Shown here piece by piece: positions 1 through 5,877 of a stretch of DNA of 6,869 nt; position 1 is the first letter of the stretch, and each line of letters opens with the position of its first letter. Source of the stretch: Burkholderiales bacterium (GTDB taxonomy: Bacteria; Pseudomonadota; Gammaproteobacteria; Burkholderiales; Burkholderiaceae); NCBI GenBank assembly GCA_947447845.1, contig CANFNO010000156.1, positions 1-6,869 of the forward strand. Direction: 5' to 3'. The notes beneath the pieces are model-generated. The model saw nothing but the letters and a program-made list of their open reading frames with translations, searched no databases and had not been told where the DNA came from. The position numbers and the translations under genes were made by a program.

Positions 1-7
1 CCGCGCT

Positions 8-1849
8 TTAGCTGTCTGCCGCAAGCGCCATCACCAGGGTGGAATACAGATGCGTCGGCATGACCGGCTTGGTGAGGAAGGCATTCATGCCCGCAGCCAT
101 GCAGCGCATGCGGTCTTCCAGAAAAGCATTGGCCGTCATGGCGATGATGGGCGTGTGCGCGTAACCCGGCAATTCGCGAATCCGGCGAGTGGCCTCCAGC
201 CCATCCATGCCGGGCATCTGCATGTCCATCAGGATCAGGCCGTAAACCTGCTTTTGCACCATCTCCACCGCCTGCACGCCGTCTTCTGCGGTCTCCACCA
301 CACAGCCGGCGTCCTCCAGCAGGATGGTGGCAATTTCGCTGTTGACCGGCTCGTCTTCGGCCACCAGCACGCGCAACCCCGGGTACCGCGTGCGCAGGTG
401 ATCGATGGCCTCGCCATCCAGCGCTGCCACTTCAAAAACCTGTTCGGCTGAGCCCTTGGCAAAGCAGGCTGTAAACCAGAAAGTGCTGCCCACCCCAACC
501 GCGCTGCGCGCACCCGCCTGACCGCCCATGAGGTGCGCCAGCTTGCGGGTAATCGCCAGGCCCAGGCCGGTGCCTCCGTACTTGCGGGAGATGGTGTTGT
601 CAGCCTGCTCGAACGGCATAAAAAGCCGCCCCAGGGCCTCGGGCGTGATGCCGATGCCGGTGTCCTCCACTTCAAACAGCAGTTGCACCTCCGCGTCAGA
701 CTCCTGTTGAAGCGATACGCGCAGCGTCACCCGTCCGCTGTCGGTGAATCTGAGCGCATTGCTTAGATAGTTCAAGAGCGCCTGTTGCAGCCGGGTCGCG
801 TCGCCCACCAGATTCAGCGGCAGGGTCGGGACCTCGCTGACCAGTTCGAGATGCCTTTCCTGCGCGCGTGCACTGAGCATGGCAACCACGTTGGACACGA
901 TGGTCTGCGGGTTCAGCGGCATGGCGTCCAGCTCCAGCTTGTCGGCATCGATCTTGGCCAGGTCCAGCACATCGTTGACGATGCCCAGCAAATGCGTTCC
1001 CGCCAGTTCCAGTTTGTCCAGCCGCTCGGACTGCTGCGCACTCAGACTCTCCTTGCGGATCAGGCGCGCCATGCCGTTGATGGCATTGAGCGGCGTGCGG
1101 ATTTCGTGGCTCATCTTGGCCAGAAAATCGCCCCGGCTTTGCATGGCGGCTTCGGCTAGGTTGCGCGCCTGCTCCAGCTCGGCCGTGCGCTCCATCACGC
1201 GCTGCTCCAGGGTTTGATTGGCATCGCGCAATTGCTGTTGCTGTTCGAGTAGCGCGGCTTCGGTCTGCTTGCGCTGGGTGATGTCGGTGACTGCGATGCG
1301 CAGCGCCGGGCGCTCCGGGTTCGATTCGCTGTCCTCCAGCTGATCCTCCACCGCCTTGAGGTGCACCCAGAGCAGACTGCCATCGGCTCGAACCATTTGC
1401 AGTTCATGGTCGAAAGCAAGCGCTGCGGGAGAGGATTTTCCGCAGGCGCGGTAAAAATTATCCTGATCGTGGCGGCAGACATAGGTCGAAAAATGCCGCC
1501 CGATTAATGCGCCACGTGGCAGGCCCAGCAAACCCGCCAGTGTCAGATTGCACTGCGCAATGTGGCCCTTGCCGTCCAGGCTGCAGTAGCCCACAGGTGC
1601 CAGGTCATACAGATCGAAAAAGCGCGCGCGCGATACCTCCAACTCGGCTTTCGCCCCATGCAACTCTTCGTTCTGCATCTCCAGTTCAATTTGGTGCACG
1701 CGCAATTCGTAGAACAAAAGCTGTATTTCGTCCGGGGCCATTTGTCGCACCACGTCCAAAGACAACTCGACCTTTTCGCTGACCAAACTCTCAACTTGCA
1801 GACGCAAGGCCCGCAGCCTTTCCTTGGCGGATTCGAGCGGCACGCTCAT
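8..1849 (-). CDS. PAS-domain hybrid sensor histidine kinase with C-terminal receiver
   Basis: A 613-residue cytoplasmic hybrid kinase expected to autophosphorylate on His and pass the phosphate to its own receiver Asp. Residues about 1-75 are helical and charged. A PAS/PAC sensor spans about 76-195, followed by a Gln/Glu-rich coiled coil (196-240). The dimerisation/phosphoacceptor helix has SHEIRTP at 247-253 (H248). The ATPase domain shows an N-box (N360/N364), DTGIGI at 396-401, an F-box near 409-416 and GGTGLGL at 425-431. The receiver has E498/D499, phospho-acceptor D542 in LMDMQMPGMDG, T572 and K594, so both halves look catalytically intact. There is no transmembrane segment, which suggests a soluble signal or a protein partner, and no HPt domain. 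The ATG overlaps the stop of the upstream CheB-CheR gene by 4 bp (ATGA) with only a weak ribosome binding site, which suggests translational coupling. The stop is TAA near the left edge. The family call is very secure; the signal and output are unknown. Confidence 0.96.
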   Translation of the reverse strand: MSVPLESAKERLRALRLQVESLVSEKVELSLDVVRQMAPDEIQLLFYELRVHQIELEMQNEELHGAKAELEVSRARFFDLYDLAPVGYCSLDGKGHIAQCNLTLAGLLGLPRGALIGRHFSTYVCRHDQDNFYRACGKSSPAALAFDHELQMVRADGSLLWVHLKAVEDQLEDSESNPERPALRIAVTDITQRKQTEAALLEQQQQLRDANQTLEQRVMERTAELEQARNLAEAAMQSRGDFLAKMSHEIRTPLNAINGMARLIRKESLSAQQSERLDKLELAGTHLLGIVNDVLDLAKIDADKLELDAMPLNPQTIVSNVVAMLSARAQERHLELVSEVPTLPLNLVGDATRLQQALLNYLSNALRFTDSGRVTLRVSLQQESDAEVQLLFEVEDTGIGITPEALGRLFMPFEQADNTISRKYGGTGLGLAITRKLAHLMGGQAGARSAVGVGSTFWFTACFAKGSAEQVFEVAALDGEAIDHLRTRYPGLRVLVAEDEPVNSEIATILLEDAGCVVETAEDGVQAVEMVQKQVYGLILMDMQMPGMDGLEATRRIRELPGYAHTPIIAMTANAFLEDRMRCMAAGMNAFLTKPVMPTHLYSTLVMALAADS

Positions 1850-4800
1850 CCCACAACCGGCGCCTTGGCTCGCTCCGTCGTGGCAATGCCGTACATCTTG
1901 CCCCGTGCATCGATGAGCGCGGTGGAGATGATCGACACATCCAGCACCCGGTTGTCCAGGGTCAGGCGCTGGGTCTTGTAGGGCAGCAACACTTCGGCGT
2001 GGCTCAGGCTGGCCAGAGTGGCCAGCGCGTCATCGCGCAAGGCCTCGGGAATGCGCTCGCGCACGTTCATCTGCAGGGCCTGCTCTTCGCTCCAGCCATA
2101 CAGGCGCACGGCGCCCGGGTTCCAGGCCAGGGTGCGGCCCTCCATGTCCTGCATGGTGATCGCGTCATGGGAGTCGCGCACCACCACAGCCAGGCGCAGC
2201 AAATCGTTGGCCTTCTCCAGGGCGCCGCGCGTGCGAACCATCTCGGTAATGTTTTCAAACGAGATCACCGCGCCTTCGATCACGTTGTCCAGCGTGCGGT
2301 AGGGCTGAATGTGCAAGGTGTACCAGGTGCCCATGGTGGTCTGCACTTCCAGCGATTTCGGAATCAGGGTGCGCATGACTTCGCGCACGTCTTCCACCAG
2401 GCCGGTGTAGCCCACCAGGTTGGAGACGATGTGCGCCACCGACCGGCCCACGTCGGTGGGGATCAGGTTGATGATCGCGCTGACCGCCGGTGTGAAACGC
2501 AGAATTTTGAGCTGGTGGTTCACAAACAAGGTGCCCACACCGGTACCGGCCAGCAGGTTGTTCATGTCGTTGTTCGAGCGCGAAAGGTCAACCACCTTGG
2601 TCTGCAACTCGGTGTTGACAGTGGCCAACTCTTCGTTGACCGATTGCAGCTCTTCCTTGGAGGTCTCTAGTTCTTCGTTGGTGGATTGCAGCTCTTCGTT
2701 GACGGACTGCATCTCTTCCACCGACGATTTGAGTTCCTCGTTGGAGCTCTCGAGCTCTTCGTGGGTGCTTTGCAGGTATTCGTCCTTGTCGCGCAGTTCC
2801 AGGATTAGCGCGTTGATGCGGGTCTGGGCATCCGTGCCAAGCTCCTGCGCACCCTCGACAACGGGTGCGGTGGCCTGCGCTGATTCCGGCGCCGGGGCGG
2901 CCTCCAGTGTGATCAGGTACAGGGCGGCATCGGTCGGCTCATTGACACTATTGGCGACCTGCTGGACCGTGAGCTTGACATAGGAATGGTGGCCATTGGT
3001 CTTGACCTTGATCTGGCCAACGACTGACATTTGCCGGGTCTGCATCGCCTGGTGCAGCGCGCTGCTCAGGGCCGGGCGCAAACCGGGCCTGGCCATCTTC
3101 AGGATGTTTTGAATACCGGCCTCGCCCTGGCTGGGCTCCAGGTACATGCCGGTCTGGCCATGCACATACAAAATATCTCCGGCGGCGTTGGTCAACACAC
3201 TGGCCGGGGTGACCTGGCGCAGCAGCGCCTGTTCCATCAGTTCGCGCAGTGGTGGTTTGCGCTCCTGCGGGGTGGCGTTTGCCGTGCTTTGCAGTGCCCG
3301 TTTTTTGGGTGCCAGCACCGGTTCTATGGCGCGGCTAAGCGCAGCGCGCTGCACACCTTGCAAATCGTCCTTGCGCCGGTAGATCTTGGCCTTGCGGTCG
3401 AGCACGGAAAACAGGCTGTCAAATTCGCCAATGCCTTCGGAGCTTCCCAGAAACAGCCGCCCGCCGGGCGCCAGGGCATAGTGAAACAGGGGGATCAGCC
3501 TTTTTTGCAAATCGCCGTCCAGGTAAATCAGCAGGTTGCGGCAACTGATCAGGTCGAGCCGCGAGAAGGACGGGTCCTTAATCAGGTCCTGCTCGGAAAA
3601 CACCAGCACATCGCGGATGGCTTTGTGAATGCGGTAACCCTTGCCACCCGACTCGGGCGTGAAAAAGCGTGCCAACCGCTCCGGTGTGATGTCGGCCGCA
3701 ATGCCCGCCGGATACACGCCCGCACGGGCTGTGGCAATGGCGCGGCTGTCGATGTCGGTGGCAAACACCTGCAAGGTGAAGTTCTGCTTGAGCACCTCCA
3801 TGCGCTCCACCAGCAGGATGGCGATGGAATAGGCCTCTTCGCCGGTTGAGCAACCGGTGCACCACACGCGCACCGTCCCGCCCACAGGCTTGCCGTCGAA
3901 CAAACCCGGCAGCACGTGTTCCTCCAGATACTCAAACGCATGCGGGTCGCGAAAGAAGTTGGTCACCCCGATCAGCAAGTCCTGAAACAAGGCCTGCACC
4001 TCGGCAGGTGTTTGCTGCAGGTAGCGAACATAGGTTTCCATCGAATCGATCTGGTGCACAGCCATGCGCCGCTCAATGCGGCGCCAGATCGTGCTGGGCT
4101 TGTATTGCGAAAAATCGTGGCCGGTCTGGGCGCGCAGCAGCACAAAAGTTTTCTTCAAGGCATTGACGGATTTGGCAGACGCAGGGCCCGTGCCGCGCGA
4201 TAGCGTGCCAGCGGCGCGTGCCAAATAGGCCAGAAGCTGGGCTGGCATTTCGGCCGGGGGCAACTGGTAATCCACCAGGCCGGTGGCAATGGCACTTTGC
4301 GGCATGCCATCAAACTCGCTGGAGGCGGTGCTCTGGGCCATCACCATGCCACCGGCATCCTTGATGGCCCGCACGCCGAGCGTGCCATCCGAGCCGGTGC
4401 CCGAGAGCACGATGCCGACCGCATACTCGCCCTGGTCTTGTGCCAAAGAAGTAAAAAAGTAGTCGATGGGCAGACGCTGACCGCGCGGCGCCACGGGCTC
4501 CAGCAGGTGCAATGCGCCATGCAAAAAAGCCATGTCGTAGCTCGGCGGAATGACGTAGATGCAGTTGATCTCTACCCGCATGTTGTCCTCCACCTCCAGC
4601 ACCTGCATGCGGGTGAACCGGCGTATGAGTTCAGTCAGAATACTTTTGTGGTCCGGGGCCAGGTGCTGCACCAGCACAAAGGCCATGCCGGGTTCGGCAT
4701 CTGCGGGCATGCCGGAAAAGAAGGCCTCGAAGGCGGCCAGTCCACCGGCCGACGCGCCAATGCCGACGACGGCAAACGCAGGGTCGGCATGGGCGGAATG

Positions 4801-4872
4801 TGCTGTGGGTTGTTCGGAGGAAAGGGCCAGGGGGACTGGGGCGGTGTCGCCTGCGGGGGGGCCGTCTGTCAT
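1846..4872 (-). CDS. CheB methylesterase-CheR methyltransferase-PAS fusion protein
   Basis: A 1008-residue soluble fusion. After a Pro/Ala-rich leader (1-31) comes a CheB glutamate methylesterase/deamidase domain (about 32-220) with the expected catalytic residues: Ser in GIGASAGG (S41), His in VQHLAPDH (H70) and Asp in SGTGSDGT (D162). The phosphorylatable receiver that precedes this domain in classical CheB is absent. CheR, an S-adenosylmethionine-dependent glutamate methyltransferase, spans about 235-500, with TNFFRD (304-309), the SAM loop WCTGCSTGEEAYS (337-349), an acidic FATDID (370-375) and SCRNLLIYL (443-451). A PAS-like region (about 545-655) follows, then eight consecutive heptads of EELxSxN type (705-760) forming a coiled coil, and two PAS domains (about 765-880 and 885-1000). 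It is the first gene of a two-gene operon with the hybrid kinase. Such fusions are usually annotated as chemotaxis proteins, but no receptor or CheA is nearby, so the methylated target is unknown. The ATG at 4872 has a weak AAAGG four bases upstream. Confidence 0.95.
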   Translation of the reverse strand: MTDGPPAGDTAPVPLALSSEQPTAHSAHADPAFAVVGIGASAGGLAAFEAFFSGMPADAEPGMAFVLVQHLAPDHKSILTELIRRFTRMQVLEVEDNMRVEINCIYVIPPSYDMAFLHGALHLLEPVAPRGQRLPIDYFFTSLAQDQGEYAVGIVLSGTGSDGTLGVRAIKDAGGMVMAQSTASSEFDGMPQSAIATGLVDYQLPPAEMPAQLLAYLARAAGTLSRGTGPASAKSVNALKKTFVLLRAQTGHDFSQYKPSTIWRRIERRMAVHQIDSMETYVRYLQQTPAEVQALFQDLLIGVTNFFRDPHAFEYLEEHVLPGLFDGKPVGGTVRVWCTGCSTGEEAYSIAILLVERMEVLKQNFTLQVFATDIDSRAIATARAGVYPAGIAADITPERLARFFTPESGGKGYRIHKAIRDVLVFSEQDLIKDPSFSRLDLISCRNLLIYLDGDLQKRLIPLFHYALAPGGRLFLGSSEGIGEFDSLFSVLDRKAKIYRRKDDLQGVQRAALSRAIEPVLAPKKRALQSTANATPQERKPPLRELMEQALLRQVTPASVLTNAAGDILYVHGQTGMYLEPSQGEAGIQNILKMARPGLRPALSSALHQAMQTRQMSVVGQIKVKTNGHHSYVKLTVQQVANSVNEPTDAALYLITLEAAPAPESAQATAPVVEGAQELGTDAQTRINALILELRDKDEYLQSTHEELESSNEELKSSVEEMQSVNEELQSTNEELETSKEELQSVNEELATVNTELQTKVVDLSRSNNDMNNLLAGTGVGTLFVNHQLKILRFTPAVSAIINLIPTDVGRSVAHIVSNLVGYTGLVEDVREVMRTLIPKSLEVQTTMGTWYTLHIQPYRTLDNVIEGAVISFENITEMVRTRGALEKANDLLRLAVVVRDSHDAITMQDMEGRTLAWNPGAVRLYGWSEEQALQMNVRERIPEALRDDALATLASLSHAEVLLPYKTQRLTLDNRVLDVSIISTALIDARGKMYGIATTERAKAPVVG
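2593..2760 (-). repeat. Eight 21-bp units encoding an uninterrupted heptad coiled coil
   Basis: Within the CheB-CheR fusion gene, residues 705-760 form eight back-to-back heptads without insertion or deletion. Most begin EEL, and S or T and N recur at fixed positions. At DNA level this gives degenerate 21-bp repeats rich in CTCTTCGTTG-like segments on the plus strand. The segment links the enzymatic half to the PAS half and probably forms a parallel coiled coil that transmits signal or dimerises the protein. Similar repeats are typical of this fusion family. Confidence 0.85.
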
Positions 4873-4988
4873 GGAACCTTTGGGTTGCGGCAGCCGATGC
4901 TCAAGCAGTTCGGCCGACGTGGTGCAACCAGTCTACTCCTTGGAGCAGGTGCACAGGACCATTTTGGTGCATTCAACGACTGCTGAAG
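4873..4988 (-). promoter_or_regulatory. Intergenic region, presumed promoter region of the CheB-CheR/kinase operon
   Basis: These 116 bp separate the small His-rich gene from the CheB-CheR fusion gene. They carry three GGTGCA elements on the plus strand (4921-4926, 4948-4953, 4966-4971), a perfect 10-bp palindrome CTCCTTGGAG (4936-4945), and TGGTGCAACCA with 4-bp inverted arms (4920-4930). I found no convincing -35/-10 pair. A scan of the minus strand downstream of 4955 found no GG-N10-GC sigma-54 core. There is no T-tract terminator for the upstream small gene. That the region holds a promoter is inferred from the gap and the clustered symmetrical elements. Confidence 0.4.
4955..4971. promoter_or_regulatory. 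NtrC-box-like imperfect palindrome
   Basis: On the minus strand this reads TGCACCAAAATGGTCCT. It matches the established enterobacterial NtrC consensus (TGCACC-N5-GGTGCA) at 10 of 12 half-site positions, with one half-site perfect. The core ACCA-TTT-TGGT is a perfect inverted repeat. Its centre lies about 91 bp upstream of the CheB-CheR start codon. No sigma-54 -24/-12 element is visible downstream, so it may serve another regulator or be coincidental. Confidence 0.3.
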
Positions 4989-5243
4989 CTATTTGTAGAA
5001 CATCTGCTCGCAATAGTGCTTGGTGACGCAGGTGGTGTGCTCGCTGGCGTGCTGCTGCTGGGTCTGGGCCAAGAGGGCGTTGTGTGAGGCCCGCTCAAAG
5101 TCGCCCTGATCGTGGTTGCCGATGGCGGCGCGGTGATAGGCCAGCGCTTTTTCCAGATGCTCGATGGCGTGGTTGTGAAATAGGCGGGCCGTCTGCGCGT
5201 TGACGATTTCACGGCTTTGCAAGGCGTCTTGAAGGTGGCTCAT
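4989..5243 (-). CDS. Small His-rich helical protein of unknown function (84 aa)
   Basis: I do not recognise this family. The chosen start is the ATG at 5243, giving 84 residues beginning MSHLQDALQS. It is preceded by AGGA six bases upstream, whereas the same frame upstream codes for a Pro/Gly-rich run unlike a protein N-terminus. The protein has no signal peptide or membrane segment and is predicted to be almost wholly helical and amphipathic, perhaps a helical hairpin (about 8-42 and 47-70). It contains ten histidines in 84 residues (3, 23, 25, 29, 37, 44, 54, 65, 69, 76) and two cysteines near the C-terminus (C72 and C78, with H76 between them). That spacing could bind metal or respond to redox, but this is speculation. 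It is flanked by gaps of 121 and 116 bp, so it is probably its own transcription unit. It shares the strand of the pilus and signalling genes without obvious functional linkage. Confidence 0.8.
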   Translation of the reverse strand: MSHLQDALQSREIVNAQTARLFHNHAIEHLEKALAYHRAAIGNHDQGDFERASHNALLAQTQQQHASEHTTCVTKHYCEQMFYK

Positions 5244-5249
5244 GGCATG

Positions 5250-5253
5250 TCCT
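5250..5253 (-). promoter_or_regulatory. Ribosome binding site deciding the start of the small His-rich gene
   Basis: The minus strand reads AGGA with six bases to the ATG at 5243. This favours the 84-residue product over the longer in-frame reading that begins at 5375. Confidence 0.6.
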
Positions 5254-5325
5254 GGTGTGTGGCTAGGTGGGTGTGGCCCCATGCTAGGTACAAGGCCGCT
5301 GCGACACCGTGCAGCAGCGCACACA

Positions 5326-5351
5326 GTGCCTGGCAAGTTTTCACCTGGCAC
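5326..5351 (-). terminator. Weak hairpin after the pilus operon, without a U-tract
   Basis: Starting 13 bases after the SCPU stop, the minus-strand transcript can pair GUGCC with GGCAC (5 bp), then AGGU with ACUU (one G-U pair) around a GAAA tetraloop, with GCCA left unpaired on the 3' side. The following bases are not U-rich, so it does not satisfy the intrinsic terminator rule. It could protect the mRNA 3' end or be chance. Confidence 0.2.
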
Positions 5352-5364
5352 AAAAGCAGGTAAT

Positions 5365-5877
5365 TCAAAACTCAACGCTGATCAGGATGCTGTCGGCATA
5401 GTTGCCCACGGCCGGGTCTTGGCCCTCGGGGATGCTGCCAAAAATGGACAGGGTGGTGGTCTGGTTTTTGTCCACCGTCATCACCTCGCTGGCGCCCGAG
5501 CCGTCACCCCAGACCACGCTGCGGGCAGCCGTGGTGTAGAGGTTGTATTCCAGCGAATCGTTGCCGCTGCGCATCAGGCGGGTGGTGTAGCTGTGGCTCT
5601 GCCCTCTGCTGAGTTTCACGTCGGCCCCATGGCCTCCACCCTGGCACTTGATGCGCACCGTGCCCGCGCCCGCGCGGTTGGGCACTTTGGAGAAGACGTC
5701 GTAGGCGCCAAAGCCGACATCGCCCACGCTTGAAACCTGGCAATCCGCATGGGCCGAAATAGGCAGCAGCGCAGCAGCCAGCAGCAGCCAGCAAGCGGCC
5801 TTTTTAGCGGCCTCTTTAGCGACATCAGCAGCGGCACGGACAGGGTCGTGCGCGGGCCGGAATAGAACGTGTTTCAT
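5365..5877 (-). CDS. Spore coat U (SCPU) domain, Csu-type secreted pilus protein
   Basis: A 170-residue exported protein. The ATG at 5877 overlaps the usher stop as ATGA and has AGGAG seven bases upstream, so it is preferred to an in-frame start 32 codons earlier inside the usher gene. The signal peptide has an unusually long charged n-region (1-29), a hydrophobic core (about 30-40) and likely cleavage after SAHA (residue 44). The mature protein of about 126 residues resembles SCPU/Csu pilins: a Cys at the new N-terminus (C46) and a second at C78 that probably form a disulfide, a Gly/Ser-rich beta pattern, and the family-like C-terminus GNYADSILISVEF. Family knowledge says these subunits are assembled by chaperone and usher through donor-strand exchange. 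Its place as last gene, after the usher, matches the tip-subunit position in csu operons. However, it has only one domain, whereas the CsuE adhesin has two, so tip versus ordinary pilin is unresolved. Confidence 0.88.
   Translation of the reverse strand: MKHVLFRPAHDPVRAAADVAKEAAKKAACWLLLAAALLPISAHADCQVSSVGDVGFGAYDVFSKVPNRAGAGTVRIKCQGGGHGADVKLSRGQSHSYTTRLMRSGNDSLEYNLYTTAARSVVWGDGSGASEVMTVDKNQTTTLSIFGSIPEGQDPAVGNYADSILISVEF
5803..5826 (-). repeat. 12-bp tandem repeat in the pilin signal-peptide n-region
   Basis: On the plus strand AGCGGCCTTTTT is followed directly by AGCGGCCTCTTT and then AGCG. It encodes the KEAAKKAA segment ahead of the hydrophobic core. The adjacent hydrophobic core (about 5757-5790) is built from CAG/CTG-type triplets. 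Together they make the signal-peptide coding region low in complexity. Confidence 0.5.

Larger units (their letters stand above)
5244..5364 (-). promoter_or_regulatory. Intergenic region with phased ACCTAGC repeats upstream of the small His-rich gene
   Basis: These 121 bp lie between the SCPU pilin stop and the small gene. On the minus strand ACCTAGC occurs twice (plus-strand coordinates 5283-5289 and 5262-5268), exactly 21 bp apart, or about two helical turns, which suits an operator or tandem protein-binding site. CCTGGCA is directly repeated at 5329-5335 and 5344-5350. An imperfect stem, GCCGCTGC (5295-5302) against GCAGCAGC (5311-5318), is also present. I saw no confident -35/-10 pair. 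A promoter for the small gene is expected here because the upstream operon ends. Confidence 0.35.

Noticed and set aside
1999..2670. Plus-strand open frame of 223 codons opposite the PAS half of the fusion
   Set aside because: Antisense shadow: composition dominated by His, Gln, Val and Gly, no domain, and the opposite strand is clearly coding.
3031..3849. Plus-strand open frame of 272 codons opposite the CheB-CheR fusion
   Set aside because: It lies wholly antisense to a gene with intact catalytic motifs, and its translation is His/Gln/Gly-rich with no recognisable domain, as expected for an antisense shadow in high-GC DNA.
4914..4955. Sigma-70-like -10 TAGACT on the minus strand before the CheB-CheR gene
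   Set aside because: No acceptable -35 hexamer lies 16-18 bp upstream, so it was not called as a promoter.
4297..4986. Plus-strand open frame of 229 codons running into the 4873-4988 gap
   Set aside because: Most of it is antisense to the CheB domain and it shows no family features; its extension through the gap is by chance.
5312..5336. Possible sigma-54 promoter (GGCAC with GC ten bases later) before the small gene
   Set aside because: The -24 half is acceptable, but the -12 half has GCGCT instead of TTGCW; chance matches of this quality are common in GC-rich DNA.
4989..5375. Longer 128-residue version of the small His-rich protein
   Set aside because: The extra N-terminal 44 residues are Pro/Gly/Cys-rich with no helical pattern and would overlap the end of the pilin gene; a good AGGA precedes the ATG at 5243.
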